Program-made: the position numbers and the translations under genes
Shown here: positions 44,785 through 54,049 of the stretch, in pieces
Position numbering within the stretch: position 1 is the first letter of the stretch
Layout of the letters: each line of letters begins with the position of its first letter
NCBI GenBank assembly: GCA_013001575.1
Contig: JABDMI010000128.1
Coordinates: 1 to 63,501, forward strand
Direction of reading: 5' to 3'
Source: Gammaproteobacteria bacterium
GTDB taxonomy: Bacteria; Pseudomonadota; Gammaproteobacteria; Steroidobacterales; JABDMI01
Length of the DNA stretch: 63,501 nt
Notes under the pieces: generated by a model
What the model was told of the DNA's origin: nothing
Databases searched by the model: none
The model's input: the letters and a program-made list of their open reading frames with translations, nothing else

Positions 44785-46233
44785 ATGAAAGATCTTGATT
44801 TCACCAGTCAGGAATTCGATCAGGCGCTGGAGCAGGCTTGTCAGCTGGTTATGCAGCAATATGCCTCGATGTACGATAAACCCGGCTATCCGAATAATAG
44901 CCCGTCACTGGTCGCATCCTGGTTTGATGAAAGCATGCCGCAACAGGGTATGCCATTCGCCGATCTGTTGCAGGAAACACAGGAAAAAGTGCTGCAAAGT
45001 GCGACCATGAACATGGGCCCGCACATGTATGGATACGTCAATGCCGGCGGTACCCAGGTTTCAACCATTGCCGAATTACTTGCCGCCAGCATTAATCAGA
45101 ATGCGGCAAAGTGGCACCTGGCGCCGGCGATGAGCGAAATTGAAAAACGCGTTGTGCAATGGGGTGCAGACTTTATTCACTACCGACGCGATGATGAACA
45201 AGAGATCGGCGGAGTATTGGTCAGTGGCGGCTCGGCGGCCAATCTTACCGGCTTAACCGTGGCACGTAACATGTTTTTCGAACAATACAAAATACGTGAA
45301 ACCGGGCTTTTCGGACATAAACCCTTTATTGTGTATGGCTCTAATGAAACCCACGGTTGTGTGGACAAAAGTCTCGAATTACTCGGGATCGGCACAGACA
45401 ATTACCGCAAACTTGCCTGTAATGACGATTTCACCCTGGATATTCAAAGTTTGTCCCGACAGATCGAACTGGATAAACAAAACGGTTTTGTGCCGTTTTG
45501 TGTCATCGGGAACGCGGGTACGGTGAATACCGGGGCCATTGATGATCTGCAAGCCATTGCCGACATCGCCGCACAACATCAGCTCTGGTTCCATATCGAC
45601 GGTGCTTACGGAGGACTGGCGGCCAGTTTGCCCTCATTAAAGCAGCGTTTTAAAGGTCTGGATAGAGCCGATTCGGTGGCTGTCGATTTTCACAAATGGA
45701 TGTACCAACCGTTTGAAGCGGGCTGTACCCTGGTGAAGAACTGGGAACAACTCAATCGGTCTTATTACAAACGCGCTTCCTATTTGGCTTTGGACAAAAA
45801 ATCGGACGGGCGCTTTGATTTTAATGAACATTATTTTCAGCTTTCCCGTAATGCCAAGGCCTTTAAAGTCTGGATGAGCTTTAAAGCCTATGGCGCACAA
45901 GCATTTCGTGACATGATCCAGAAAGATATCGACCTGAGCAAATATCTCGCGCAACAGGTCGAGTCTGCATCCGATTTAGAATTGTTCAATCAACCTGAAT
46001 TATCCGCGGTGTGTTTTCAGTTTGTTGGAGAAGGGTCCAAGTCAGAAGAAGAGTTGAATCAACTCAATCAAGACCTGCTGAATGAATTGGAAAAGGACGG
46101 TCGCGTGTTTATCACCGGTTCACAGCTTTATGGAAAAACAGTCATACGGGCTTGTTTGGTTAATCACCGTAAACAACAAGAACATGTTGATTACTTGTTG
46201 GATGTGATCCGGGATGTGGCGTTACTGTTCTGA
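44785..46233 (+). CDS. Group II PLP-dependent amino acid decarboxylase
   Basis: A 482-residue decarboxylase of the GAD/AADC group. The PLP Asp is in HIDGAYGG near 270-277 and the Schiff-base Lys in VDFHKWMYQP near 300-309 (Lys304). PHMYGYVNAGGTQVSTIAELLAASIN near 75-100 fits the N-terminal loop. Possible substrates are glutamate, aspartate, or aromatic amino acids; sequence alone does not decide. It follows the GH-A gene after 48 bases. Confidence 0.88.
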   Translation: MKDLDFTSQEFDQALEQACQLVMQQYASMYDKPGYPNNSPSLVASWFDESMPQQGMPFADLLQETQEKVLQSATMNMGPHMYGYVNAGGTQVSTIAELLAASINQNAAKWHLAPAMSEIEKRVVQWGADFIHYRRDDEQEIGGVLVSGGSAANLTGLTVARNMFFEQYKIRETGLFGHKPFIVYGSNETHGCVDKSLELLGIGTDNYRKLACNDDFTLDIQSLSRQIELDKQNGFVPFCVIGNAGTVNTGAIDDLQAIADIAAQHQLWFHIDGAYGGLAASLPSLKQRFKGLDRADSVAVDFHKWMYQPFEAGCTLVKNWEQLNRSYYKRASYLALDKKSDGRFDFNEHYFQLSRNAKAFKVWMSFKAYGAQAFRDMIQKDIDLSKYLAQQVESASDLELFNQPELSAVCFQFVGEGSKSEEELNQLNQDLLNELEKDGRVFITGSQLYGKTVIRACLVNHRKQQEHVDYLLDVIRDVALLF

Positions 46234-46291
46234 TTGCAATGCAAGAGACAAATCACTCTTGCCAAAGTCACAAAGTCAAGAATATACAAAT

Positions 46292-46313
46292 GGCCAGAGT
46301 AAATACTCTGGCC
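46292..46313. terminator. Convergent hairpin
   Basis: GGCCAGAGT and ACTCTGGCC pair perfectly around AAAT. It lies between two convergent genes (ends 46233 and 46344) and could end both, though the T run is short (GTTATTAT). Confidence 0.55.
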
Positions 46314-46343
46314 GTTATTATCTGTTTAATATTAATTCTTGCG

Positions 46344-47030
46344 TTATTGACACAGACCTGATGCAGCCTGGTGATTTCGAATGCTTGTTCTACAGGTTGC
46401 ATGCTGTGCAGGAGTTGTCTTTAATATTGATTGATAACTCACAGTTATATCTTGAGAACGATTTCCAGCCTCATGGAATCGGCAATATGTGGTTGACTCA
46501 TTAAGGTAAATCTGGGCAATTGACCAAATCGTCGTAGACTCGATAGATTCTGTAATATACGCGTTATCTTCGGATGATCCGTCGTCACATGGTTCAGCCC
46601 CGGTAGCAAGTGAACCATTAAACATAACCCCGTCAATGGTATTTATTTGTTCTTGTGACCAACAAATACATGGCTCATCGATCTTGATGCAGGGCATATT
46701 AGGATCAGATTCAGCTTTTTTTCTGTTGTAGTTTGCCAATATTTTACCGGAAGGCTTTGCAGCTTTAAGATCTGCATAGTCTTGTTCGGTGATGGGTACC
46801 AGTATACTGGTATGTTCTTGTGCTTCACAGAAAGCGATACAAAGTCCGTAAAGTCCTTTGGTGACACCATCTACCTTTAATACATCACAAACGCCGTCGT
46901 TTGCCGATGATACTTCATCGGGCGAGCTTTCTGCATAAATGTGTGAGGTAAATGTTAAAAGAGTGGTGAGCAGCAAGCAAATTAATGCTAAATAATAATT
47001 TTTTGTCAATGTTAATCTCCATAATTTCAC
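46344..47030 (-). CDS. Exported Cys-rich protein of unknown function
   Basis: The 228-residue protein starts with a signal peptide (about 1-33, cleaved near YAES). At least eleven Cys follow, with CDVLKVDGVTKGLYGLCIAFCEAQEH near 48-72; the string GLYGLCxAxCEA recurs in exported proteobacterial proteins I have seen but cannot name. A second cluster CIKIDEPCICW lies near 113-123. Structure is probably disulfide-held. Codon use and spacing do not differ visibly from neighbours. Function unknown. Confidence 0.75.
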   Translation of the reverse strand: MKLWRLTLTKNYYLALICLLLTTLLTFTSHIYAESSPDEVSSANDGVCDVLKVDGVTKGLYGLCIAFCEAQEHTSILVPITEQDYADLKAAKPSGKILANYNRKKAESDPNMPCIKIDEPCICWSQEQINTIDGVMFNGSLATGAEPCDDGSSEDNAYITESIESTTIWSIAQIYLNESTTYCRFHEAGNRSQDITVSYQSILKTTPAQHATCRTSIRNHQAASGLCQ

Positions 47031-47206
47031 AAACGATTAAACCAAGTTTTCTATCTATATTTATCCATAAATGAAGTATTATTTTATTTTTGCGAAAGAA
47101 TTTACATTCAGTAAATTATTAAGTCAATGTTTCAATCGGATATATTGAATTTTCTGAACGGAAAGAAATTTCCGATTTACCATTTTTCAGATATTTGTGG
47201 ATTTAA

Positions 47207-48010
47207 CTAGTAGATAACTATAGACTGGTCAATCCAGCCAATTTCTTTGGCTGTTAATTCCCCGATAATTATTGATGCAAACGAATCCGGCATGTCAGAC
47301 TTCGTTTTAGTTACAGGAATCCTGCCGCCCATGATCTCGGCCCTTTTCTGTGGAAGCAATGGTGTGATTTCTGGGTCTGCATAACCATGCGGAAAAACAG
47401 GTTGCCCGCTTTGTAAATCGTATTTATCGGTCGCGCCCAGAGTGTGCAGCAATTCGTGCACAGTGATGACATTGTTCTGGGTATTATAGGATTTATCCGC
47501 AAAAGCGTGCACAATACCGAGTAAGCCTTTTTGTAATCCGGTCGAATGTGGCAAACGATTGAAATCTTTCGGGTCATAGAACATAACGTATAAGCGAATG
47601 CGGGTGAGATGATCGTCATCGGCCTTGTGTTGATTAGACCACCAGCGAAACTTTAGTGACCACAGCATGGTTTTCAGGATCGAACCGTTTGCCGGTGGCA
47701 GAGGGGGTTTTTCCGTAATAGACTTATCCAGAGTGATCTTCACCGGTTTGTCATTCCATAACTTATAGACTTGTGATTGCCGGGATATAAAGCGGGTTAC
47801 AGGTTCGATGTGTTGGTCTTCAAAGCCATCGATATGTTTGGTCGTTGCTACAGAGTCATCGGCATTGATCGGGTAAAGTACAACATCGAGTTGGGTGTTC
47901 CAGGTTGTGGTGAGACGCTGTTGTTTTTGTGTGTGGCTCCAGACCAGCATCAAAATGATCAACAGAATAAAAACCCGCAATCCCTTCCATGAGAAGATGA
48001 ATTTAAGCAT
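47207..48010 (-). CDS. Membrane-anchored metzincin-like metalloprotease
   Basis: The 267-residue protein has one N-terminal membrane helix (about 10-26) and an extracytoplasmic domain. The zinc site HELLHTLGATDKYD near 185-198 fits HExxHxLGxxD of metzincins, and AEIMGGR near 230-236 fits a Met-turn. I cannot place it in a named family. Its last part overlaps nothing, but its start overlaps the end of the next upstream gene (48003-48611) by 8 bases, so the two are coupled. Confidence 0.78.
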   Translation of the reverse strand: MLKFIFSWKGLRVFILLIILMLVWSHTQKQQRLTTTWNTQLDVVLYPINADDSVATTKHIDGFEDQHIEPVTRFISRQSQVYKLWNDKPVKITLDKSITEKPPLPPANGSILKTMLWSLKFRWWSNQHKADDDHLTRIRLYVMFYDPKDFNRLPHSTGLQKGLLGIVHAFADKSYNTQNNVITVHELLHTLGATDKYDLQSGQPVFPHGYADPEITPLLPQKRAEIMGGRIPVTKTKSDMPDSFASIIIGELTAKEIGWIDQSIVIY

Positions 48011-48611
48011 CGTCTATCGAGGAGCGGCTACGAGACATCTTGCGCTTGGAGAGCTTCTTTAGCGCTTCAAATTGTTCCGGGTTGAAATAAAAATACAAAG
48101 AAGCTTGTCCCAGGTTAATTTCATAAAATTGATTTTCGCCGTTTTCAAAATCCGCCAAGAGGGCAGTCATCACATCCGGGTCTATCCAGTCATTATTAAT
48201 TTTTATCTTGTAGTGCTTTTCATTGCCATTGATCTTGAATTTAAGCCAGGCATTATCCTTGTCGAAATCAATATGGTCTTCAAGTTCGCTTACCGAGTCA
48301 GACATCCCAGCGAGCGTAGATAATTTTTCGACGATCTCAACGTAGTCGCCATGGTCATAAATTCTTTCGAAATCGCAGTTCCAGACATTGCTAGAGAACG
48401 CACGACCCCAGGGTTCGCTTTCTACCTCAGATCCCAGCATGCTCAAAACCATGTCATAAGGATCTTTTTCATATTCTTCACGCGGGAAAGAATACAAAAG
48501 ATCCTCAATAGTGATACCCGGTTCGAAAGTGACGCCCAAACTTGCGAGCGTCTCTAATTGCTGTTCAAGCGGGATGGGGGCTATGGGCTTTTTTTTGAAA
48601 AAATTAAACAT
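48003..48611 (-). CDS. Protein of unknown function coupled to the metalloprotease
   Basis: The 202-residue soluble protein is acidic, without signal or membrane segments. The N-terminus is MFNFFKKKPIAP. From about residue 120 a beta-rich part repeats charged strands (KHYKIKINNDWIDPD), and the end is basic and Ser-rich (KRKMSRSRSS). It overlaps the protease gene by 8 bases; a chaperone, inhibitor or partner role is possible but unsupported. Unrecognised family. Confidence 0.7.
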   Translation of the reverse strand: MFNFFKKKPIAPIPLEQQLETLASLGVTFEPGITIEDLLYSFPREEYEKDPYDMVLSMLGSEVESEPWGRAFSSNVWNCDFERIYDHGDYVEIVEKLSTLAGMSDSVSELEDHIDFDKDNAWLKFKINGNEKHYKIKINNDWIDPDVMTALLADFENGENQFYEINLGQASLYFYFNPEQFEALKKLSKRKMSRSRSSIDDA

Positions 48612-48626
48612 GGTTAATCACTCGAG

Positions 48627-49094
48627 TTAAACAAACCACTTTACATAGCGAAGAATTTCTTTCTCGAAGCCGTTCTTCTCATACAAAACTTGTGCGCGTT
48701 TATTATTTTCCCAAACATGCAGAGTCATGCTTCGTGCCCCACGATTTATGGCTTCTGCTTGCGAGATGTTTAGAAGTGCTTGCCCAATGCCTTGCCCGGA
48801 TGCGTTCTCATCGACCAGAATTACTTCCAGATGAGATCCCGGCGAATAACCCATGAATTCCGGCTGGATACGCACATAGGACCAGCCGAGGATATTACCA
48901 TTTTCATCAACGGCAACATGCACAAAACAATCCGATTCTTGAACCTCTATCCACTTGCGTAACATTTTGGCATCACCCGAGAAAGTGTCTTCGGGTTTGC
49001 GATTCTTTGGAAGTTGAAAAGCCGCAAGCCGCGGCAGCATGGCATACAGCTGATCGCCGTCGGCGGGCGTGGCAAAACGAATGGTGTAATTCAT
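48627..49094 (-). CDS. GNAT family N-acetyltransferase
   Basis: The 155-residue protein has the GNAT core: IRFATPADGDQLYAM at the N-terminus, motif A LEVILVDENASGQGIGQALL at about 88-107 with the QGIGQAL acetyl-CoA loop, and motif B MTLHVWENNKRAQVLYEKNGFE near 122-143. Acceptor unknown. Lies 15 bases upstream of the 202-residue unknown gene, same strand, so may share its transcript. Confidence 0.85.
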   Translation of the reverse strand: MNYTIRFATPADGDQLYAMLPRLAAFQLPKNRKPEDTFSGDAKMLRKWIEVQESDCFVHVAVDENGNILGWSYVRIQPEFMGYSPGSHLEVILVDENASGQGIGQALLNISQAEAINRGARSMTLHVWENNKRAQVLYEKNGFEKEILRYVKWFV

Positions 49095-49175
49095 GTCAAG
49101 ACTTTAGCATGAAATTACATTTTAAATTATTGTTGGATTGCGGGAGAGAAGTTGATCTGCATGGTTGGCTTGGGA

Positions 49176-49254
49176 CCCTCACCTGTATCCTCTCCCAGAG
49201 AGAGAGGACTTTTGTAGGAAATTAGAAATAACTCCCACTCCCTGTGGGTGAGGG
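49176..49254. repeat. Imperfect palindromic intergenic element
   Basis: CCCTCACC (49176-49183) and GGTGAGGG (49247-49254) are inverted arms 79 bases apart; inside, CTCTCCCAGAGAGAG can form a smaller hairpin. The sequence CCCTCACC...CTCTCCC resembles the many short REP-like elements of bacterial intergenic DNA. It touches the stop codon of the DUF4404 gene (49255). Confidence 0.65.
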
Positions 49255-49575
49255 TTAAGCCCCGATACCCAAAAGAATTTTACGGATCTCCAGCAAAACC
49301 GCATCCAGTTTGGGATGCTCCACCGAGAAGTCGGTCGCAATCTCTTCCAGGCGGTGGGCAAATCCGTGTTTATTCGATCCCGCTTGTTGTGAGCCAGACA
49401 AGTATTCATCGATCTCATCAGCCACATTGGCGAGGAGTTCGGTTAATTCTGGGTCTTCGCCTGCGTTTACATCATCGGTGCATAAGGCATCGTGTTCAGT
49501 GTCGGCCTCAAGTTTGGCACGACTGAGCTCGGCCTGAACCTTTAGCAATGCGGATTTGATCTTTTCATGCGGCAT
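49255..49575 (-). CDS. DUF4404 family protein
   Basis: A 106-residue, mostly helical, acidic protein with no signal. The C-terminus DFSVEHPKLDAVLLEIRKILLGIGA, with the EHPKLxxxLxxI core near 84-95, is the DUF4404 signature. Role unknown. It lies 5 bases after the DUF6491 gene and probably is cotranscribed with it. Confidence 0.8.
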   Translation of the reverse strand: MPHEKIKSALLKVQAELSRAKLEADTEHDALCTDDVNAGEDPELTELLANVADEIDEYLSGSQQAGSNKHGFAHRLEEIATDFSVEHPKLDAVLLEIRKILLGIGA

Positions 49576-49580
49576 AATTA

Positions 49581-50039
49581 TTACGACTCTTGTTCGTCAG
49601 TTTGAGGTGGAACATATTCCTCACCCTTGATACGCGCTCTAACCATTTTCTTTTGTTCGCGATTTTCAAGTTTGTAGATACGTTCAATGTAGGCAGGTAT
49701 CGGATCCAGCTCACTGGACGGCATGATGATATTAATACTGTCAAATTTGGCATAGATCGAACTCGACCGTTGATTGAACTTGATGCCGTAAGCGTATGGG
49801 AGATCATAATTCGGTCTTTTTAGAATGATCAGATAAGACTTGCTGGGCGAGACAGTAACAAACAGACTCTGTCTATCAATATCACCCCAGCCATCAATTT
49901 TATAGCTGGATATTCTGTCTACCTGTTCGAGTTCAGGGAAAAGATATTTCTCATCCGGTTCGGTCGGTGACGTGGTACCGCAAGCGCCCAGAAGCATAGA
50001 TGCGATAAAAGCCACGACAATCTTGTTTAGGTTTTTCAT
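49581..50039 (-). CDS. DUF6491 family lipoprotein
   Basis: The 152-residue lipoprotein (lipobox LLGAC, Cys near 20) has the DUF6491 pattern: ISSYKIDGWGDIDRQSLFV near 43-61 and PSKSYLIIL near 66-74. It is a small outer-membrane or periplasmic lipoprotein of unknown role. The ATG at 50039 follows a GAGGTGA ribosome site and is preferred to the GTG at 50045. Confidence 0.75.
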   Translation of the reverse strand: MKNLNKIVVAFIASMLLGACGTTSPTEPDEKYLFPELEQVDRISSYKIDGWGDIDRQSLFVTVSPSKSYLIILKRPNYDLPYAYGIKFNQRSSSIYAKFDSINIIMPSSELDPIPAYIERIYKLENREQKKMVRARIKGEEYVPPQTDEQES

Positions 50040-50145
50040 GCGCACTCACCTCGTTAATGGATTAGTAGATTAACATATATTCAGCTTAATATTTTGACCT
50101 GAATCAAAGCTGAACTATTACCCGGTACAAACATATTTCGTGCAC

Positions 50146-50182
50146 AAAAAAAACCGCCCCGGCAATTTACCGAGGCGGCTTT
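50146..50182 (-). terminator. Terminator of the M13 peptidase gene
   Basis: On the minus strand GCCGCCTCGG and CCGGGGCGG pair, with a loop of about seven bases, followed by an eight-T run. It lies about 20 bases after the stop codon. Confidence 0.9.
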
Positions 50183-50202
50183 GAAAAGTCAGGATTACTG
50201 AC

Positions 50203-52335
50203 CTACCAGATCTTAACGCGTTCCTCTGGCGGTAAATACATGCCATCACCTTCTTTAACGTCAAAGGCCTTGTAAAAACCTTCGATGTTCACAACGGCCC
50301 CATTACCACGGAAACGCGCCGGCGAATGCGGGTCGGTGGTAATACGGCGTTTGAGTTCTGCATCGCGATATAAACGACGCCAAACTTGTGCCCATCCATA
50401 GAACAAACGTTGCTCTGCACTCATGTTGTCAATAACCGGGCCTGGTTTACCGTCCAGTGACATTTTGTAAGCCTTGTAGGCAATTGACAAGCCACCGAGG
50501 TCACCGATGTTCTCACCCGAAGTGAACTGCCCGTTAACATGCAGATCATCGATCGCTACATAGCTGTCGTATTGGGCCGCGAGTTTGTTTTTACGCACAT
50601 CAAATTTTTCTGCGTCTTCAGCTGTCCACCAGTCGCGTAAATTGCCGTCACCATCGTATCTACGACCAGAATCATCAAAGCCATGTCCGATCTCATGTCC
50701 AATCACTGCACCGATGCCACCATAGTTGACGGCATCTTCGGCAGCAAGATTAAAGAATGGCGGCTGCAGAATGGCAGCCGGGAATACGATCTCGTTCCAG
50801 ACCGGATTGTAATAGGCATTCACGGTCTGTGGATTCATGAACCATTCTTCTTTGTCCACTGGCTTGCCAAGTTTATCCAGCTGTTGTTGGGTACCAAACA
50901 AACGGGCATTTTTGATGTTTTGCATCAGATCGCCATCAAGCACTTCGAGCTTGGAGTAATCACGCCATTTATCCGGGTAACCGATCTTGGTACGGAAACC
51001 GTCCAGTTTCACCAGGGCTTGTTGTTTGGTTGCTTCGCTCATCCAGTCCAGTTCTTTGATGGATGCCGCATATGCTTTTTTCAGATTCTCGACCAGGCCA
51101 ACCATGCGTTCTTTGGCTTCTGGTTGAAAATGTTTTTCCACATAAAGCTGACCAAGAACTTCACCCAGGGTACCTTGGGTGGCGCTCACCGCGCGTTTCC
51201 ACAATGGACGCTGTTCCGGTGTACCTTGCAGACCTTTGCTGTAGAAATTGAAACTGGCATCGGTATAGGCTTTACCCAAGCCACTGGTATAACTGTCTAC
51301 CAAATTGAAACGCAAGTATTCTTTCCAGTCATCCAGGGATGTGTCCTGAATGAGTTCACCGATACCGGTGAAAAAGTCGGGTTGAGAAACGATGTATTTA
51401 TCCTGCGCAGGAATACCACTGGCTTGCATCAAGACGTTCCAGTTAATGCCAGGTGCCAATGCTGCAAGTCCTGCCATGTCCATCGGGTTATAGGTTTTAA
51501 CCGGATTGCGATTGTCTTCCTTGGTCCATTGCAATTCGGCAATCTTGGTTTGCAAAGCCAGTAAGCGTTCTGCGGCTTGTGCACCATTTTCCCAAGCGGT
51601 CAGGCCATAGATATTGTTTACATACGCCTTGAATAACTCGCGACCTTTGGCAAAATTTTCTTTGTCTTGCAGATAATAATCCCGATCGGGCAAGGTGAGG
51701 CCAGCCTGGGTAATGTACACCACATTAGTATTCGGGTCTTTGGCATCGGAATAAATGTAGCCACCAACTGGATTGTCGACGTTGACCTTGGAAAATTCCC
51801 CAAAGAGACGATACAAGTCATCAGTGCTTTGTACCGCATTGATTTTCTCAAAGTCTGATTTCAGAAAATCCAGGCGATTGCTTTCACTCTCGGCTTGACT
51901 CAAATAAGTGTTGTAATAATCACGAACTTTTTGTGCGGCTGATCCAGGCTTGGCATCCGTTTTTTTACTGACTTCTTCAATAATGTTGCGAATATTGACT
52001 TCAGCTTCATCCGCCAATTTGGCAAACAGACTGTAATTGGATTTATCCGCCGGAATTTCGGTGTTCTTCAACCAGGTACCATTAACGTGCTCGTAAAAAT
52101 CGTCCTGGACGCGTACCGAGGTATCAAATCCAGCCGTATCGATACCACTTTGCATGCTGGCCGGGTCTTTGCTCATGGCTTTATCAAGCATGTCTTTTGC
52201 CACGTCTTGCACGGCATCGGATTTGGCCACATCGCTGGCCATGTCTGCGGCTTTATCCATGCTATCGGTTTTACCTGAGCAGGCCAGCATCAAACTGGTG
52301 GCAGACAGAGTTAATAAAAGCTTGTGTAATTTCAT
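50203..52335 (-). CDS. M13 family zinc metallopeptidase lipoprotein (PepO-like)
   Basis: The 710-residue lipoprotein (lipobox LACSG, Cys19) has a helical N-terminal Peptidase_M13_N region and a C-terminal neprilysin domain. The zinc site is HEIGHGFDD near 545-553, the third ligand is Glu in ENIGDLGG near 605-612, and VNAYYNP near 510 binds the substrate backbone. It would cut small peptides in the periplasm or at the surface. Single gene with its own terminator. Confidence 0.93.
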   Translation of the reverse strand: MKLHKLLLTLSATSLMLACSGKTDSMDKAADMASDVAKSDAVQDVAKDMLDKAMSKDPASMQSGIDTAGFDTSVRVQDDFYEHVNGTWLKNTEIPADKSNYSLFAKLADEAEVNIRNIIEEVSKKTDAKPGSAAQKVRDYYNTYLSQAESESNRLDFLKSDFEKINAVQSTDDLYRLFGEFSKVNVDNPVGGYIYSDAKDPNTNVVYITQAGLTLPDRDYYLQDKENFAKGRELFKAYVNNIYGLTAWENGAQAAERLLALQTKIAELQWTKEDNRNPVKTYNPMDMAGLAALAPGINWNVLMQASGIPAQDKYIVSQPDFFTGIGELIQDTSLDDWKEYLRFNLVDSYTSGLGKAYTDASFNFYSKGLQGTPEQRPLWKRAVSATQGTLGEVLGQLYVEKHFQPEAKERMVGLVENLKKAYAASIKELDWMSEATKQQALVKLDGFRTKIGYPDKWRDYSKLEVLDGDLMQNIKNARLFGTQQQLDKLGKPVDKEEWFMNPQTVNAYYNPVWNEIVFPAAILQPPFFNLAAEDAVNYGGIGAVIGHEIGHGFDDSGRRYDGDGNLRDWWTAEDAEKFDVRKNKLAAQYDSYVAIDDLHVNGQFTSGENIGDLGGLSIAYKAYKMSLDGKPGPVIDNMSAEQRLFYGWAQVWRRLYRDAELKRRITTDPHSPARFRGNGAVVNIEGFYKAFDVKEGDGMYLPPEERVKIW

Positions 52336-52604
52336 CTAATTTACCTTTCCCATCGAAATTTGAGCACGCAATATAGCATTTTTTATGCCTGATATTGCCT
52401 GTTTTCTGGTCAATAGCAGGAAATGCTGTCTATTTATTTTGCTAATCCGGCATAAATGTTCTTTTACTGAATATCAATAGATGCCCGAATGAGGAAAAGG
52501 TCGCAAAAGTTTGCCTTTGCACATTAAAATGCACGACTACGGTATGTCGCTGTGGGCGGTAGCTGCAATTCACAATTTACATTTAACTATCAAAGATACA
52601 AACC

Positions 52605-53072
52605 ATGAGTCAAACACATAGAAAAATACAATTAAAGATCCTTGACCCACGTATAGGACACGAGTTTCCACTACCTGCATACGCAACCGATGGTTCAGCC
52701 GGGATCGATATGCGTGCTTGTCTGGATGCCCCGTTGACACTGGAACCCGGGCAAACCGAGTTGATCCCATCCGGCATGGCAATTTTTATTCAGGACCCGA
52801 CTCTGGCGGCGGTACTTTGGCCGCGCTCGGGTCTCGGGCATAAACACGGACTGGTATTGGGAAACTTGACCGGACTTATTGATTCCGATTATCAGGGTCA
52901 GGTGTTTATTTCTATGTGGAATCGAGGACAAAAAACCTATGAGATCCAGCCGGGTGAGCGTATTGCTCAAATGGTGTTCGTACCTGTCGAGCAAGTCGAG
53001 TTTGATGTGGTGGATGAGTTTGTCGCCAGTAAGCGCGGAGCCGGCGGCTTTGGGCATTCAGGAACGAGTTAA
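52605..53072 (+). CDS. dut: Deoxyuridine 5'-triphosphate nucleotidohydrolase
   Basis: A 155-residue dUTPase with all five motifs: AGIDMRA (motif 1, 31-37), [10 protein letters not shown] (motif 2, about 73-82), [10 protein letters not shown] (motif 3, near 91-100), GERIAQMV (motif 4, near 116-123), and the C-terminal [10 protein letters not shown] (motif 5, near 145-154). It makes dUMP and keeps uracil out of DNA. In many gammaproteobacteria it lies next to coaBC; here the two are 11 kb apart. Confidence 0.97.
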   Translation: MSQTHRKIQLKILDPRIGHEFPLPAYATDGSAGIDMRACLDAPLTLEPGQTELIPSGMAIFIQDPTLAAVLWPRSGLGHKHGLVLGNLTGLIDSDYQGQVFISMWNRGQKTYEIQPGERIAQMVFVPVEQVEFDVVDEFVASKRGAGGFGHSGTS

Positions 53073-53096
53073 CGCAACAGGAGCTTTGGCTAATCT

Positions 53097-53795
53097 TCAA
53101 TAAACCGGATGGTTTTCAGCATTACGCTGTTTTTCTCTTTCTTCCTGTAAACGGATAAAGTCCCGTTTATCAATGGCAAATTGTTTTTTGATCTCGAGGA
53201 TCTCAATCTCAAGATTTGATTTCTGGTTTTCAAGGTCCGCAATGTTTTTGTTGGTGGCAACTAACTGCTCATTGTAGCGTTTAATAATTGCATCGCGTTC
53301 CTCATCCTTGCTGTTGGTGTAGGCTTCGATGCGTTTGATGATAGTATTTTTTTGCTTGTCCAGATTCTTGGCATTCAAGTCAAGCACATTGAGTCTTTTT
53401 TGTATCGTGGCAACTTTGTTATCTCGTGTGGAATCAATCTCTTCCGGAGTCACGTAAGAGACTATTAATATCCGGTTTCGCTGTGCCTGCACAGCCGCTT
53501 GGCGTTTTAATTCTTCCAGACGCGCAATCTCGCGTTTTTCATTTTCTATTTCTTCCTTGGTCTTTTGTGCAGCCAGGGTTTCAACCACCATGCCTTGGCG
53601 ATTCAATACTTCACGTTTTAATTTAGAGTATTTTGGTGGAATGCTGTCGCCATAATGCACCCGGCCATTTTCATCGACCCAGCGATACAGACCTGCGGCA
53701 GAGATCATTGGCGCAAGCACGCCAATAGCCAGCAGCACCAAGAGTGCCAGGCGCATGCGTTTGAGTAGATTAGGATTTATGAATATTCTTGTCAT
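53097..53795 (-). CDS. DUF4124 coiled-coil protein
   Basis: The 232-residue protein has a membrane or signal segment (about 14-34), then the DUF4124 domain GLYRWVDENGRVHYGDSIPP near 36-55, and a long coiled coil (about 70-220) rich in Glu, Lys, Arg, Gln. A periplasmic or envelope role is likely, unknown in detail. The ATG at 53795 has a GGAAG site; GTG at 53825 is the longer option. It is convergent with dut. Confidence 0.8.
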   Translation of the reverse strand: MTRIFINPNLLKRMRLALLVLLAIGVLAPMISAAGLYRWVDENGRVHYGDSIPPKYSKLKREVLNRQGMVVETLAAQKTKEEIENEKREIARLEELKRQAAVQAQRNRILIVSYVTPEEIDSTRDNKVATIQKRLNVLDLNAKNLDKQKNTIIKRIEAYTNSKDEERDAIIKRYNEQLVATNKNIADLENQKSNLEIEILEIKKQFAIDKRDFIRLQEEREKQRNAENHPVY

Positions 53796-54049
53796 CGATC
53801 TTCCAAAATTGATCACCCGTTCCAAGCTTCGCTAAAGGTACTACATATAGCGTGCCAAATCACTGAACTGGTGCTTATATTTTGCATTTAATTCCTAGTG
53901 TACGTATTACTTACTGAATTTACTATGAATTTAAGACGTAAGAAATGTCCATTCAGTTCCCCATAAGCCACTTGAAATTTGTGACCGGCTGGGTATGCTG
54001 TACCAAGCCAGACACATTTTGTCACATTCTGACATTGATGATCAAATGA

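Noticed and set aside
46214..46504. A 96-residue plus-strand frame over the end of the PLP decarboxylase and the Cys-rich gene
   Set aside because: It overlaps two real genes on opposite strands and has no domain.
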